Assembly (NCBI GenBank): GCA_030841035.1
Contig: JAVEDI010000056.1
Location: forward strand, 24,770 to 88,769
Length of the DNA stretch: 64,000 bases
Direction: 5' to 3'
Origin: Actinomycetota bacterium
GTDB lineage: Bacteria > Actinomycetota > Actinomycetes > JACCUZ01
Of the stretch, positions 26,965 through 35,823 are shown piece by piece (position 1 is the stretch's first letter; each line of letters begins with the position of its first letter). The position numbers and the translations under genes were made by a program. The notes below the pieces were generated by a model that saw only the letters and a program-made list of their open reading frames with translations, made no database searches and was not told the origin of the DNA.

Positions 26965-27003
26965 CCGCCCGTCGCGACCCCGACGCCCTCGCCGACCGGG
27001 CGG
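26965..27003. terminator. weak hairpin between convergent genes
   Basis: CCGCCCG (26965-26971) can pair with CGGGCGG (26997-27003) across a 25-base loop in the 44-base gap between the hypothetical gene and nuoD. It is possibly a shared terminator; the long loop makes this uncertain. Confidence 0.3.
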
Positions 27004-27008
27004 CGACC

Positions 27009-28181
27009 TCACTTGTCGATGTCTCCCACGACGAAGAACATCGACCCGAGGATCGCCACCATGTCGGCGACCAGGGCGCCCGGCAGCAGCTCGGTGAGCA
27101 CCTGGATGTTGTTGAACGAGGCCGAGCGCAGCTTGAGCCGCCACGGCGTCTTGTCACCCCGTGACACGAGGTAGTAGCCGTTGAGCCCCAACGGGTTCTC
27201 GGTCCAGGCATAGGTCGCGCCCTCGGGCACCTTCACCACCTTGGGCAGCCGGGTGTTGATCGGCCCTTGCGGCAGCGTGGCGAGCCGGTCGAGGCACGCG
27301 TCGGCGAGGTCGAGCGAGACCTTGGTCTGCTCCAGCAGGCACTCGAACCGTGCCAGGCAGTCGCCCGCAGTGCGCGTGACGACGGGTACGACCAGCTCGC
27401 CGTACGCCAGGTAGGGCTCGTCACGGCGCAGGTCGAGGTCGACGCCCGACGCCCGAGCGATCGGTCCGCTCACGCCGTAGGCATGGACCTGCTCCTGCGA
27501 CAGGACTCCGACACCCCGGGTGCGGGCGCGGAAGATCTCGTTGCCCAGCACCAGGTTCTCCACGTCCGGCAGCCCGCGGCGTACGTCGTCGACGGCGCGC
27601 CGCGCGCGTTCGGTCCAGCCGGCGGGCAGCTCCTCCTTGAGCCCGCCCACCCGGTTGAACATGTAGTGCATGCGCCCGCCGGAGACCTCCTCCATGACGG
27701 CCTGGATCGTCTCCCGCTCGCGGAAGGCGTAGAAGATCGGCGTGATCGCCCCGAGCTCGATCGGGTACGAGCCGAGGAACATCAGGTGGTTGAGCACACG
27801 GTTGAGCTCCGCGAGCAGCGTGCGCACCCACACGGCCCGCACCGGCACGTCCATGCCGAGCATCCGCTCGACCGCGAGCACCACCCCGAGCTCGTTGGCG
27901 AAGGCCGACAGCCAGTCGTGGCGGTTGGCCAGCACGATGATCTGGCGGTAGTCGCGCACCTCGAAGAGCTTCTCGGCCCCCCGGTGCATGTAGCCCACGA
28001 TCGGCTCGGCGTGCACGATGCGCTCACCGTCGAGGGTGATCTGCAGGCGCAGCACGCCGTGGGTCGAGGGATGCTGCGGGCCGATGTTGAGCACCATGTC
28101 CGCCGTTGCCAGACCGTCGGTCCGCGGCGCGCTCAGCCCCTCGGCGCCGGAGCCCAGGGAGACGGTGCGTTCGGTGGTCAC
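27009..28181 (-). CDS. nuoD: orphan NADH-quinone oxidoreductase subunit D (NuoD)
   Basis: A 390-residue homologue of the 49-kDa complex I subunit that lines the quinone pocket. Key elements are present: [11 protein letters not shown] (residues 33-42) with the quinone-side histidine, the GYMHRGAEK segment (63-71) with the conserved tyrosine and Arg67, the [10 protein letters not shown] and [14 protein letters not shown] segments, and the closing GDIDK. It is full length, so probably functional, but no other nuo gene is near. The GTG at 28181 is preferred, with CAGACT seven bases before it; an inner ATG (MVLNIG) would remove 28 residues. It is divergent from the PH/P450 operon across 27 bases. 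Confidence 0.88.
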   Translation of the reverse strand: MTTERTVSLGSGAEGLSAPRTDGLATADMVLNIGPQHPSTHGVLRLQITLDGERIVHAEPIVGYMHRGAEKLFEVRDYRQIIVLANRHDWLSAFANELGVVLAVERMLGMDVPVRAVWVRTLLAELNRVLNHLMFLGSYPIELGAITPIFYAFRERETIQAVMEEVSGGRMHYMFNRVGGLKEELPAGWTERARRAVDDVRRGLPDVENLVLGNEIFRARTRGVGVLSQEQVHAYGVSGPIARASGVDLDLRRDEPYLAYGELVVPVVTRTAGDCLARFECLLEQTKVSLDLADACLDRLATLPQGPINTRLPKVVKVPEGATYAWTENPLGLNGYYLVSRGDKTPWRLKLRSASFNNIQVLTELLPGALVADMVAILGSMFFVVGDIDK

Positions 28182-28188
28182 CTGCGCG

Positions 28189-28201
28189 AGTCTGCCAGGC
28201 T
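28189..28201. promoter_or_regulatory. back-to-back -10 hexamers in the nuoD/PH-domain gap
   Basis: Minus strand CAGACT (28189-28194) lies seven bases from the nuoD GTG. Plus strand CAGGCT (28196-28201) lies seven bases from the PH-domain GTG. The two hexamers are separated by one base, so both promoters occupy the same DNA and could compete. Both have C in place of the usual first T. Confidence 0.45.
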
Positions 28202-28208
28202 GGGCGCT

Positions 28209-28694
28209 GTGAGCGAGCCCTTCGACCCGCCCGGCCAGCCGTGGGTGCGGGTGTCCCCCCGGCTGGCGACCCTGCGCCGGCTGCTGCTGCTGGCGCTCGG
28301 GGTGCCGGTCGCCGCCGCCGCTGCCGTGCTGGTGGGCCTCCTGCACCGGTCCCTCGGGCTGGCGGTCGGCATCGTCGCGCTGGCCGGGCTGGCCTGGGGC
28401 TTCGTCGTGCTCGGTCGGAGGGTGCGCTCGTGGGGCTACGCCGAACGTGACGACGACCTCCTGGTCACCCGCGGCGTCCTGAACCGCCAGCTGGTCGTGG
28501 TCCCCTACGGCCGCATGCAGTACGTCGACGTCACCGCGGGCCCGCTGGACCGCCGGTTCGGTCTGGCGACCGTGCAGCTGCACACCGCCGCGGCCGCGAC
28601 CGACGCCCAGATCCCCGGCCTGGTCCCCGCCGAGGCGGCCCGGCTGCGCGACCGCCTGGCCGCCCGCGGCGAGGCCCGCTCGGCGGGGCTGTGA
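28209..28694 (+). CDS. PH-domain membrane protein (YdbS-like)
   Basis: A 161-residue protein with two membrane helices (about residues 24-44 and 48-66) followed by one bacterial PH domain (bPH_2/DUF304), seen as [28 protein letters not shown]. It resembles B. subtilis YdbS, which works with YdbT in resistance to membrane-active compounds; the biochemical role is not firmly known. Its stop overlaps the start of the second PH gene (GTGA). Confidence 0.85.
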   Translation: MSEPFDPPGQPWVRVSPRLATLRRLLLLALGVPVAAAAAVLVGLLHRSLGLAVGIVALAGLAWGFVVLGRRVRSWGYAERDDDLLVTRGVLNRQLVVVPYGRMQYVDVTAGPLDRRFGLATVQLHTAAAATDAQIPGLVPAEAARLRDRLAARGEARSAGL

Positions 28695-30046
28695 CCGAGA
28701 ACGGGGCGGTGAGCGACACCCAGCGGGCAGACCAGTTCCGCCGGCTGCACCCGCTCACGCCGGTGCTGCGGGGGTGGAAGGTGTTCGCCGCCGCCGTCGC
28801 GCTCGGCGCGCAGCAGGCCTACGGCCGTGACACACCGATCGGCTGGCTGCTGCTCGCCGTCGCGGCGAGCATCCCGATCGGCGTGGTGTACGGCTTCGTG
28901 TCCTGGCGGACCACGCGCTACCGCATCGACTCCGAGGACCTGAGGCTCGACACCGGCGTGCTGTTCCGCCGCTCGCGGCAGGTGCGGCTGGACCGCCTGC
29001 AGGCGGTCGACGTCGTACGCCCGCTCGTCGCCCGTGCGCTCGGGCTCGCCGAGCTGCGCCTCGAGGTGGCGGGCGGCTCGTCGGCGGAGGCGCCGCTCGC
29101 CTATCTCAGCGAGCCCGCGGCGCAGCGGCTGCGGGCCGAGCTGCTGGCTCGCGCCGCGGGGCTGCACCACGAGACCCCCGAGGCGCCGGAGTCGGTCCTC
29201 GTCAAGGTGCCGCTGCGCCGGCTCGTCGAGGGTCAGGTGCGCTCGGTCGGGCTCATCGCGGCCATCGTGGTGCTCGTCGCCCTGATCGCGGTGGCGGCGA
29301 CGACCGGCCAGTGGTCGGTGCTCGGCGTGTTCGTCCTGCCCGCGTTGTTCGGCATCGTGCCCGCGTTGGTCCGGACGGTCATCGTGCACTTCGACTTCAC
29401 GGTGGCCGAGTCGCCGGACGGGCTGCGGCTGCGCCACGGGCTGCTGGAGACCCGGGCCCAGACCGTGCCCCCGGGACGTGTGCAGGCGGTGCGCCTCGTG
29501 CAGCCCCTGCTGTGGCGTTCCCGGGACTGGTACCGCCTGGACGTGAACGTCGCGGGCTACGCGGGGGACGGGCAGTCGCAGACGAGCGTGCTGCTGCCCG
29601 TCGCGACCCGCGACGAGGCCTTCGCCGTCCTGCGCCGGGTGCTGCCCGACGTCGACCTGGGCGCCGTCGCGACGTACGGCGTGCCGGGCCGGGCCCGGTG
29701 GGTCGACCCGGTGTCCTGGACGGGGAACGCCGCCGGTGCCGACGACAAGGTGTTCGTCGCGCGTCGCGGGCGGTTGCGTCGGGAGACCGACGTGGTGCCG
29801 CACGAGCGGGTCCAGAGCGTGCGGCTCACGCAGGGCCCCATCCAACGGCGGCTCTCGCTCGCGACCGTCCACGTCGACACGTCCCCCGGACCCGTGCACC
29901 CCACGGCGCACCACCGGGACGCCGCCGACGCCCGGGCCCTGCTCGACGCCGAGGTGACCCTGGCGCGACGGTCGCGCGCAGGCGCGCGGCCAGATCGGTG
30001 GATGCGACCACCTGAACGACCGGCGGGCCCTACGGTGGCGCGGTGA
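28691..30046 (+). CDS. PH-domain membrane protein (YdbT-like)
   Basis: A 451-residue partner of the previous protein. Two to three bPH_2 domains are seen: one after the first helix pair ([23 protein letters not shown]), another mid-protein ([22 protein letters not shown]), and a C-terminal one around [16 protein letters not shown]. Membrane helices lie near residues 38-70 and 185-225. Order and overlap with the YdbS-like gene match the usual ydbS-ydbT pair. The P450 gene overlaps its stop by four bases. Confidence 0.87.
   Translation: MTENGAVSDTQRADQFRRLHPLTPVLRGWKVFAAAVALGAQQAYGRDTPIGWLLLAVAASIPIGVVYGFVSWRTTRYRIDSEDLRLDTGVLFRRSRQVRLDRLQAVDVVRPLVARALGLAELRLEVAGGSSAEAPLAYLSEPAAQRLRAELLARAAGLHHETPEAPESVLVKVPLRRLVEGQVRSVGLIAAIVVLVALIAVAATTGQWSVLGVFVLPALFGIVPALVRTVIVHFDFTVAESPDGLRLRHGLLETRAQTVPPGRVQAVRLVQPLLWRSRDWYRLDVNVAGYAGDGQSQTSVLLPVATRDEAFAVLRRVLPDVDLGAVATYGVPGRARWVDPVSWTGNAAGADDKVFVARRGRLRRETDVVPHERVQSVRLTQGPIQRRLSLATVHVDTSPGPVHPTAHHRDAADARALLDAEVTLARRSRAGARPDRWMRPPERPAGPTVAR
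30031..30042 (+). promoter_or_regulatory. internal -10 hexamer for leaderless P450 transcript
   Basis: TACGGT (30031-30036), six bases before the P450 GTG at 30043, lies inside the end of the PH-domain gene. It could give P450 a private leaderless transcript in addition to operon read-through. Confidence 0.45.
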
Positions 30047-31218
30047 CCGCCGCCCTCGACCTCACCGACCCCTCGTTCGTCGCGGATCCCTACCCCACCT
30101 TCGGGCGCCTGCGCACCGCGTCACCCCTGCTGTGGCACGAGCCGACGGGCCAGTACCTCGCGTTCTCCTATGCCTTCTCCAACGCCGTGCTGCGCGACCG
30201 GCGGCTCGGCCGGCTCTGGCGGGACAAGGAGCCGGTCGAGCGGTTCGAGCCGTTCAACAACCTGCACCGCAACCAGATGATGGAGACCGAGCCACCCGAC
30301 CACACGCGGCTGCGGTCTCTGGTGGCCAAGGCGTTCGCGCGCGGACACGTCGAGCGGCTGCGGCCCAGGGTGCAGGTGCTCGCCGACGAGCTGCTCGACG
30401 CGGTGCAGGGCGACACGTTCGACCTGATCGAGGACTTCGCGGAGCCGCTGCCGGTGGCGGTCATCGCCGAGCTGCTGGGGGTTCCCGAGGCGGACCGTCA
30501 CCTGCTGCGTCCGTGGTCGCAGTCGATCGTGAAGATGTACGAATACGGCCGCACACCGGTCACCGAGGAGGCCGCGATCGCCTCCTCGGAGGCGTTCGCC
30601 GACTACATGCGCCGACTCGCTGCCGAGCGGCGCGCCCATCCGCGGGACGACCTGGTCAGCCACCTCGCGCTCGCCGAGGAGCGCGGGCAGACCCTCACTC
30701 CCGACGAACTGGTCGCCTCGGCGATCCTGCTGCTCAACGCCGGCCACGAGGCCTCGGTCAACGCCTTCGGCAACGGCGTGGTGACGCTGCTGCGCCACCC
30801 CCACGAGCTGCACCGGGTTCGTCGCGACGAGGGGATCGTGCCCGGTGCCCTGGAGGAGATGCTCCGCTACGACTCCCCGCTGCAGCTGTTCGAGCGCACC
30901 GCCCAGGTCGACGTCGAGCTGGGCGACGTGACGGTGCGCGCGGGGCAGCGCATCGCCGCGCTGCTCGGGTCGGCCAACCGCGACGAGGTGATGTTCCCCG
31001 ACGCCGACCGCTTCGACGTCGAGCGCACACCCAACCACCACATCGGTTTCGGTGCCGGTGTGCACCACTGCCTCGGCGCTCCGCTGGCCCGCATGGAGCT
31101 GCAGATCTCGCTGCCGACCCTGCTGCGCCGCTTCCCGCACCTGCAGCTGGCTGCCGAGCCGGTGCGCCGGCCGACGTTCGTCCTGCGGGGCTACGAGTCC
31201 GTGCGGCTGGCTACCTGA
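30043..31218 (+). CDS. cytochrome P450
   Basis: A 391-residue soluble bacterial P450. The heme loop [10 protein letters not shown] is intact with the thiolate ligand at Cys343, and the K-helix ExxR is EMLR. The I-helix reads AGHEAS (233-238): the acid is kept as glutamate but the usual oxygen-activating threonine is alanine (A237), followed by serine. This variant is known in an actinobacterial clade but may alter oxygen activation. The substrate and redox partners are unknown; no ferredoxin gene is adjacent. The GTG overlaps the PH-domain stop (GTGA). The 3' end overlaps the convergent methyltransferase gene by 28 bases. Confidence 0.93.
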   Translation: MTAALDLTDPSFVADPYPTFGRLRTASPLLWHEPTGQYLAFSYAFSNAVLRDRRLGRLWRDKEPVERFEPFNNLHRNQMMETEPPDHTRLRSLVAKAFARGHVERLRPRVQVLADELLDAVQGDTFDLIEDFAEPLPVAVIAELLGVPEADRHLLRPWSQSIVKMYEYGRTPVTEEAAIASSEAFADYMRRLAAERRAHPRDDLVSHLALAEERGQTLTPDELVASAILLLNAGHEASVNAFGNGVVTLLRHPHELHRVRRDEGIVPGALEEMLRYDSPLQLFERTAQVDVELGDVTVRAGQRIAALLGSANRDEVMFPDADRFDVERTPNHHIGFGAGVHHCLGAPLARMELQISLPTLLRRFPHLQLAAEPVRRPTFVLRGYESVRLAT

Positions 31219-32192
31219 GCCAGCGGCGCCGGCACGGCTGTGCCGACCCCTTGCACCAGCCAGCCGAAGTCACCCAGCCCGCCGCGAGCGACCAGCTCGC
31301 CCGCCTGGCTGGCGCGCGACAGGGCCGCGACGTAGCCGGCAGGGTCGCTGCGCGCCGTCGCCAGGTCGGGGAGCGAGGCGTCGACGCCCAGGGCCCGCAG
31401 CGCCGCGCGCTGCGTCGCCAGCAGTGTCCAGGTCGAGCCAGCGCCCTGCCCGGCCGCGGCGCAGGCGTCGAGCGCGACGTGGCTGGTGACGTCGCACGAG
31501 CCGTCGGGCACCGGCGCGACCTGCGACCCGTGGGCGTAGCCGGTCAGGGTGGCGGACCGCGGGCGGTCACCGCGCAGGTGGTCGTAGTCGACGGCCACCG
31601 CGATCCCGCGCCGGAGTCGACGTACGACGGCTGCCCACGCCTCGTCGCGCGGCCGGCCGACCTCGGCCCGGTCACCGGTCCTGCTCAGCGGCCACCACCG
31701 GTCGAGCCAGCTCAGGTCCGATCCGCTGGGCGGCGGCCCGAGCCGCTCATGGCCGGTGGCCGGGTCGACCTCGACCAGGCGGGGCCCGTCGACGGTGAGC
31801 TCGACGACGTCGAGGGGCACGTCGTCCAGCCACTCGTTCGCGACCACCAGAGCCTCCACGCCCTCGGGCATGGCGCTGAGCCAGTCGATCGGCTCGGGCA
31901 GCCCGGCCGGCCGCGCGGCGCGCTCGACGCCGACCAGGCCCAACCCGGGGCGGAGGGCGTGCAGGGCACGGAGCAGCTCGCCGCGGCCGCTGCCGACGTC
32001 GACCACCGTGCGCAGGCCCGCGGCGCGGGCCAGGCACAACACCGCCCCGGCGAACAGCGGCGAGGCATGGACGGAGGTGCGGAAGTGCGCGGCCGGACCC
32101 GGCGGACGACGGTAGAAGCCGTCCTCGCCGTACAGCGCTCGCTCGGTCGCCACCCGCCAGGTGGCCCACTGCGGTCCCGCTGCCTCGGCCAT
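31191..32192 (-). CDS. MidA/NDUFAF7-family SAM-dependent methyltransferase
   Basis: A 333-residue class I methyltransferase of the COG1565 family (mitochondrial NDUFAF7/MidA). The family N-terminal segment [16 protein letters not shown] is present, SAM motif I is [12 protein letters not shown] (63-74), and the characteristic [14 protein letters not shown] segment is at 118-131. In animals NDUFAF7 dimethylates an arginine of NDUFS2, the NuoD homologue, early in complex I assembly. A nuoD gene lies about 3 kb away in this window. The ATG at 32192 has GAGGGG just upstream. Its 3' end overlaps the P450 gene. Confidence 0.88.
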   Translation of the reverse strand: MAEAAGPQWATWRVATERALYGEDGFYRRPPGPAAHFRTSVHASPLFAGAVLCLARAAGLRTVVDVGSGRGELLRALHALRPGLGLVGVERAARPAGLPEPIDWLSAMPEGVEALVVANEWLDDVPLDVVELTVDGPRLVEVDPATGHERLGPPPSGSDLSWLDRWWPLSRTGDRAEVGRPRDEAWAAVVRRLRRGIAVAVDYDHLRGDRPRSATLTGYAHGSQVAPVPDGSCDVTSHVALDACAAAGQGAGSTWTLLATQRAALRALGVDASLPDLATARSDPAGYVAALSRASQAGELVARGGLGDFGWLVQGVGTAVPAPLAQVASRTDS

Positions 32193-32286
32193 CCCCTCGA
32201 TCCTCGGTCATCGTCCCGTGGCGTACGGCAGGAGGGCCGGGAGGGCGCCGCGGCACCCGCCGCGATCACCGATGCTGTCGGCTCGC

Positions 32287-32292
32287 TACGCT
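32287..32292 (+). promoter_or_regulatory. -10 element of the DUF2520-panC-nadC-coaX operon
   Basis: TACGCT at 32287-32292 matches TANNNT and precedes the DUF2520 GTG by 51 bases, leaving a leader of about 45 bases that carries GGAACG as a weak ribosome site. No strong -35 is evident. Confidence 0.45.
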
Positions 32293-32343
32293 GAGAACGA
32301 CCGTCCGGTACCCGCCCGATCGAGGACTGGAACGAAACCTATC

Positions 32344-33243
32344 GTGACCGACTCCGTCACCCAACGACCAGCTCGGCTGGCGGTCGGCGTCATCGGGGTG
32401 GGCCGGGTCGGGGCCGTGCTCGCGGCGGCGCTGCGCACGGCCGGCCACCAGGTCGTCGCGGCCTCGGCGGTCTCCGACGCGTCACGCGCCCGCGCTGCGC
32501 AGCTGCTGCCCGGGGTCCCGGTGCTGGACCCGCCCTCGGTCGTGGCGGCAGCTGAGCTGGTGCTCCTCACCGTCCCCGACGACGCCCTGGCAGGCCTTGC
32601 GGAGGGGCTGGCGGCGGCAGGCGCGGTGCGCCCGGGCCAGCTGCTCGTGCACACCAGCGGTCGGTACGGCGTCGCGGTGCTCGAGCCGGCGACCCGGGCC
32701 GGTGCGCTGCCGCTGGCGCTGCACCCGGTCATGACGTTCACCGGCCGCCCGGAGGACGTCGCGCGCCTGGACGGCTGCTCCTTCGGGGTCACCGCACCCG
32801 ACCCGCTGCGGCCCATCGCGGAGGCGCTCGTCCTCGAGATGGGGGGCGAGCCGGAGTGGATCGCGGAGCAGCGCCGCCCGCTCTACCACGCGGCTCTGAG
32901 CAACGGCGCCAACCACCTGAGCACGCTCGTCAACGAGTCGATCGACCTGCTCGGGCGGTGTGGGGTCGAGCACCCGGCTCGGATGCTCGCGCCGCTGCTG
33001 GGGGCCGCGCTGGACAACGCCCTGCGTTCCGGCGACGCGGCGCTGACCGGACCCGTCGCGCGCGGCGACGCCGGCACCGTGGCCGCGCACCTGCGCGAGC
33101 TGCGGGCGGTGTCCACGGAGGCCCTGGCGGCGTACGTCGCGATGGCGCGGCTCACCGCCGACCGGGCGCTGGCCGCGGGGCTGCTCAAGCCCGAGGCAGC
33201 CGAGGCGCTGCTGGACGTCCTCGCCGAGGGGGCCACGCCTTGA
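32344..33243 (+). CDS. DUF2520 Rossmann-fold protein upstream of panC
   Basis: A 299-residue protein with an N-terminal Rossmann domain (GVIGVGRVGAVLAAAL, residues 14-29) of the 6-phosphogluconate-dehydrogenase-like type and a C-terminal helical DUF2520 domain (YHAALSNGANHLSTLVNES). It resembles ketopantoate or pyrroline-5-carboxylate reductases. The steady association with panC in Actinomycetes suggests a role in pantothenate synthesis, perhaps ketopantoate reduction, but this is inference. The GTG at 32344 sets the start; its TGA overlaps the panC TTG. Confidence 0.85.
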   Translation: MTDSVTQRPARLAVGVIGVGRVGAVLAAALRTAGHQVVAASAVSDASRARAAQLLPGVPVLDPPSVVAAAELVLLTVPDDALAGLAEGLAAAGAVRPGQLLVHTSGRYGVAVLEPATRAGALPLALHPVMTFTGRPEDVARLDGCSFGVTAPDPLRPIAEALVLEMGGEPEWIAEQRRPLYHAALSNGANHLSTLVNESIDLLGRCGVEHPARMLAPLLGAALDNALRSGDAALTGPVARGDAGTVAAHLRELRAVSTEALAAYVAMARLTADRALAAGLLKPEAAEALLDVLAEGATP

Positions 33244-34106
33244 CCAGCCCCACCCGACTCGTGCACACGCGTGAGGAGTTGCACGCCGTCGTCGCGCAGC
33301 GCCGCGGCCGGCGCGGTGACGTCGGCGTCGTGATGAGCCTCGGTGCCCTGCACGACGGGCACCGCGCGCTGATCAAGGCCGCCCGGCTGCGTTGCCAGGT
33401 CGTGATCGTGACGGTGTTCCTGAACCCGCTGCAGTTCGCGCCGGCCGAGGACCTGTCGCGCTATCCGCGCACCCTCGAGGCCGACGTCGCGCTGTGTACC
33501 GAGGAGGGCGTGGACGCGGTCTTCGCGCCCGACGTCCACGAGGTCTATCCCGAGGGTCCGCCGACGGTGCGGATCTCGGCCGGCCCGCTCGGCGACGTAC
33601 TCGAAGGAGCGTCTCGCGCGGGGCACTTCGATGGCGTGCTCACCGTCGTGGGCAAGCTGTTGCACATCACCGCGCCCGACGTCAGCTTCTTCGGTCAGAA
33701 GGATGCCCAGCAGGTCCTGCTGGTGCGCCGGATGGTTGCCGACCTGGACTTTCCCTGCGAGGTCGTCACGATCCCGACCGTGCGTGACGCCGACGGGCTC
33801 GCGCTCTCGAGCCGCAACATCTACCTCTCCGACGACGACCACCGGGTCGCGCTGGCGCTGTCGCGGTCGCTGTCCGCTGCCGCCGGGGCGGCGGCGGGCG
33901 GCGCGGCTGTGAGCCGCAAGGCCGCGCGCGGCGTACTGGACGCGGAGCCAGACCTGGGCCTCGACTACGCGCGCCTGGTCGACCCGCTGACGCTCGAGGA
34001 CGTGCCCGACCATTTCATCGGCGAGGCGCTGTTCGTCGTGGCGGCGCGCGTCGGCTCGACCCGGCTCATCGACAACGCGCCCCTGGTCGTCGGGACCGGG
34101 CAGTGA
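33240..34106 (+). CDS. panC: pantoate-beta-alanine ligase
   Basis: A 288-residue pantothenate synthetase joining pantoate and beta-alanine with ATP. The nucleotidyltransferase motif HxGH is ALHDGH, FFGQKDAQQ binds pantoate and ATP, and LSSRNIYLS is the KMSKS-like loop. The start is a TTG at 33240 overlapping the preceding TGA (TTGA); no ATG or GTG in frame gives a full N-terminus. A weak start in a coupled operon may lower its yield relative to neighbours. It is coupled to nadC by a further 4-base overlap. Confidence 0.94.
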   Translation: MTSPTRLVHTREELHAVVAQRRGRRGDVGVVMSLGALHDGHRALIKAARLRCQVVIVTVFLNPLQFAPAEDLSRYPRTLEADVALCTEEGVDAVFAPDVHEVYPEGPPTVRISAGPLGDVLEGASRAGHFDGVLTVVGKLLHITAPDVSFFGQKDAQQVLLVRRMVADLDFPCEVVTIPTVRDADGLALSSRNIYLSDDDHRVALALSRSLSAAAGAAAGGAAVSRKAARGVLDAEPDLGLDYARLVDPLTLEDVPDHFIGEALFVVAARVGSTRLIDNAPLVVGTGQ

Positions 34107-34999
34107 CCCCGCCGGGACTGTCCGAGGACACGACCGCCCGGCTGGCCGCGGCCGGGCTCGAGCCGGACGCGGTGTCCGACCTCGTCCAGCGGGCGTTGCA
34201 GGAGGACCTGGCCGGCGGCGTCGACGCGACGAGCGTGGCAACCGTGCCCGCCGAGCAGCAGTCGAGCGCCGATCTCGTCGCGCGGGCCGACGGCGTCGTC
34301 GCGGGGCTCGCGGTCGCCGCTGCAGTCTTCGACCTCACGACCGGCAACCGGGTCACGACCACGTGGCACGTCGAGGACGGTGCCGGCGTCGTACGAGGTG
34401 ACCTGTTGCTGACGGTCACCGGCGCGACGCGCGCCCTGCTCACCGGCGAACGAACTGCCCTCAACCTGCTGTGCCGCATGTCCGGCATCGCGACGTCGAC
34501 CCGCCAGTGGGTCGACGAGGTCGCCGGCACCGGGGCACGGGTGCGCGACACCCGCAAGACGACGCCCGGCCTGCGGGCGCTGGAGAAGTACGCCGTGCGG
34601 TGCGGCGGTGGCGTCAACCACCGCTTCTCGCTCTCGGACGCGGCGCTGGTCAAGGACAACCACGTGATCGCCGCGGGAGGGGTGGCCGAGGCATTCCAAG
34701 CGGTGCGCCGGGTGTTCCCCGACCTGCCCGTGGAGGTGGAGGCAGACACGGTCGAGCAAGTCGTCATCGCCGTCGAGGCGGGCGCCGACCTGGTGCTGCT
34801 CGACAACATGTCACCCGAGGAGGTGCGCGAGGCGGTGCAGCGGGTGGCCGGCCGGGCCCGCCTCGAGGTCAGCGGCGGGCTCCGGCTCCACATGGCGCGA
34901 GCGATGGCGCAGACGGGCGTGGAGTTCCTCTCGGTCGGGGCGCTCACCCACTCCGCCCCCATCCTCGACATCGCCTGCGACCTGAGGGAGGTCGACTGA
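34103..34999 (+). CDS. nadC: nicotinate-nucleotide pyrophosphorylase (carboxylating)
   Basis: A 298-residue quinolinate phosphoribosyltransferase, last dedicated step to nicotinate mononucleotide in NAD synthesis. The substrate arginines and lysine lie in ARVRDTRKTTPGLRALEKYA and in CGGGVNHRFSLSDAALVKDNH, and the barrel strands VEVEADTVEQ, LLDNM and LEVSGGL are typical. The GTG overlaps panC; its stop overlaps the coaX ATG by one base. nadA and nadB are not in the window. Confidence 0.95.
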   Translation: MTPPGLSEDTTARLAAAGLEPDAVSDLVQRALQEDLAGGVDATSVATVPAEQQSSADLVARADGVVAGLAVAAAVFDLTTGNRVTTTWHVEDGAGVVRGDLLLTVTGATRALLTGERTALNLLCRMSGIATSTRQWVDEVAGTGARVRDTRKTTPGLRALEKYAVRCGGGVNHRFSLSDAALVKDNHVIAAGGVAEAFQAVRRVFPDLPVEVEADTVEQVVIAVEAGADLVLLDNMSPEEVREAVQRVAGRARLEVSGGLRLHMARAMAQTGVEFLSVGALTHSAPILDIACDLREVD

Positions 35000-35757
35000 T
35001 GCTGCTCGCGATCGACGTGGGCAACACCAACACCGTGCTCGGCGTGTTCGAGGGCGAACGGTTGGTCGACTCGTGGCGGGTCAAGACCGACTCCCGTGCC
35101 ACGGCGGACGAGATGGCCCTGCTGTGGCGCGGCCTGCTCGAGGACATCGACGTCGACGGCATCTCGGTCTGCTCCACCGTGCCCGCGGTGCTGCACGAGG
35201 TGCGTGCCCTGCTGCGCCGCTACTACGACGACGTCGCCTCGATCATCGTCGAGCCGGGAGTCAAGACCGGCGTCTCCCTGCTCTACGACAACCCGAGGGA
35301 GGTCGGCGCCGACCGCATCGTGAACACGCTGGCGGCCTTCCACCTCTACGGCGGCCCTGCCATCGTGGTCGACTTCGGTACCTCCACCAACTTCGACGTG
35401 GTGTCGGAGAAGGGCGAGTTCCTCGGGGGCGCGCTGGCACCCGGTGTCGAGATCTCGATCGACGCCCTCGCCGCCCGGGGCGCGCGGCTGTTCAAGGTGG
35501 AGCTGGCCCGGCCGCGCTCGGTCATCGGCAAGTCGACGTCCGAGGCGCTGCAGTCGGGCCTGCTCTACGGTTTCGTCGGGCAGGTCGACGGCATGGTGCG
35601 GCGCATCACCGCCGAGCTGGGAGGGGTCGCGACGGTGATCGCCACGGGTGGTCTCGCGTCGTTGATCCTCGACGAGTCGCAGACCATCCACCACCATGAG
35701 CCGGACCTGACCCTGATCGGGCTGCGTCTCGTCCACGAGCGCAACACGGCGGCCTGA
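34999..35757 (+). CDS. coaX: type III pantothenate kinase
   Basis: A 252-residue CoaX that phosphorylates pantothenate, the first step of CoA synthesis. ATP-binding DVGNTNTVLGVF is at the N-terminus, the catalytic aspartate is in GADRIVN, the second nucleotide motif is VVDFGTSTNFDVV, and GGALAPGVEIS and TGGLA follow. Together with panC this gives a vitamin B5 to CoA unit in one operon. The ATG overlaps the nadC stop (TGATG). Confidence 0.95.
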   Translation: MLLAIDVGNTNTVLGVFEGERLVDSWRVKTDSRATADEMALLWRGLLEDIDVDGISVCSTVPAVLHEVRALLRRYYDDVASIIVEPGVKTGVSLLYDNPREVGADRIVNTLAAFHLYGGPAIVVDFGTSTNFDVVSEKGEFLGGALAPGVEISIDALAARGARLFKVELARPRSVIGKSTSEALQSGLLYGFVGQVDGMVRRITAELGGVATVIATGGLASLILDESQTIHHHEPDLTLIGLRLVHERNTAA

Positions 35758-35780
35758 CGCCGGGCGCAGCCCGCCGGTCG

Positions 35781-35801
35781 GCCGCCGGTCAACCGGCCGG
35801 C
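35781..35801 (+). terminator. bulged hairpin between coaX and lysS
   Basis: GCCGCCGGT (35781-35789) pairs with ACCGGCCGGC (35792-35801) with one bulged base and a very short loop. It lies 24 bases after the coaX stop and ends 11 bases before the lysS -10, so it would separate the two transcripts. The loop of about two bases would open somewhat in reality. Confidence 0.4.
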
Positions 35802-35811
35802 GCTGCCTCGG

Positions 35812-35823
35812 TAGCCTGGCAGC
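35812..35823 (+). promoter_or_regulatory. -10 hexamer for leaderless lysS
   Basis: TAGCCT (35812-35817) lies six bases before the lysS GTG at 35824, and no ribosome site is visible. Transcription should start at the GTG. Confidence 0.55.

Noticed and set aside
27009..28181. Part of a complete complex I operon
   Set aside because: No nuoA-C or nuoE-N homologue lies on either side; the gene stands alone.
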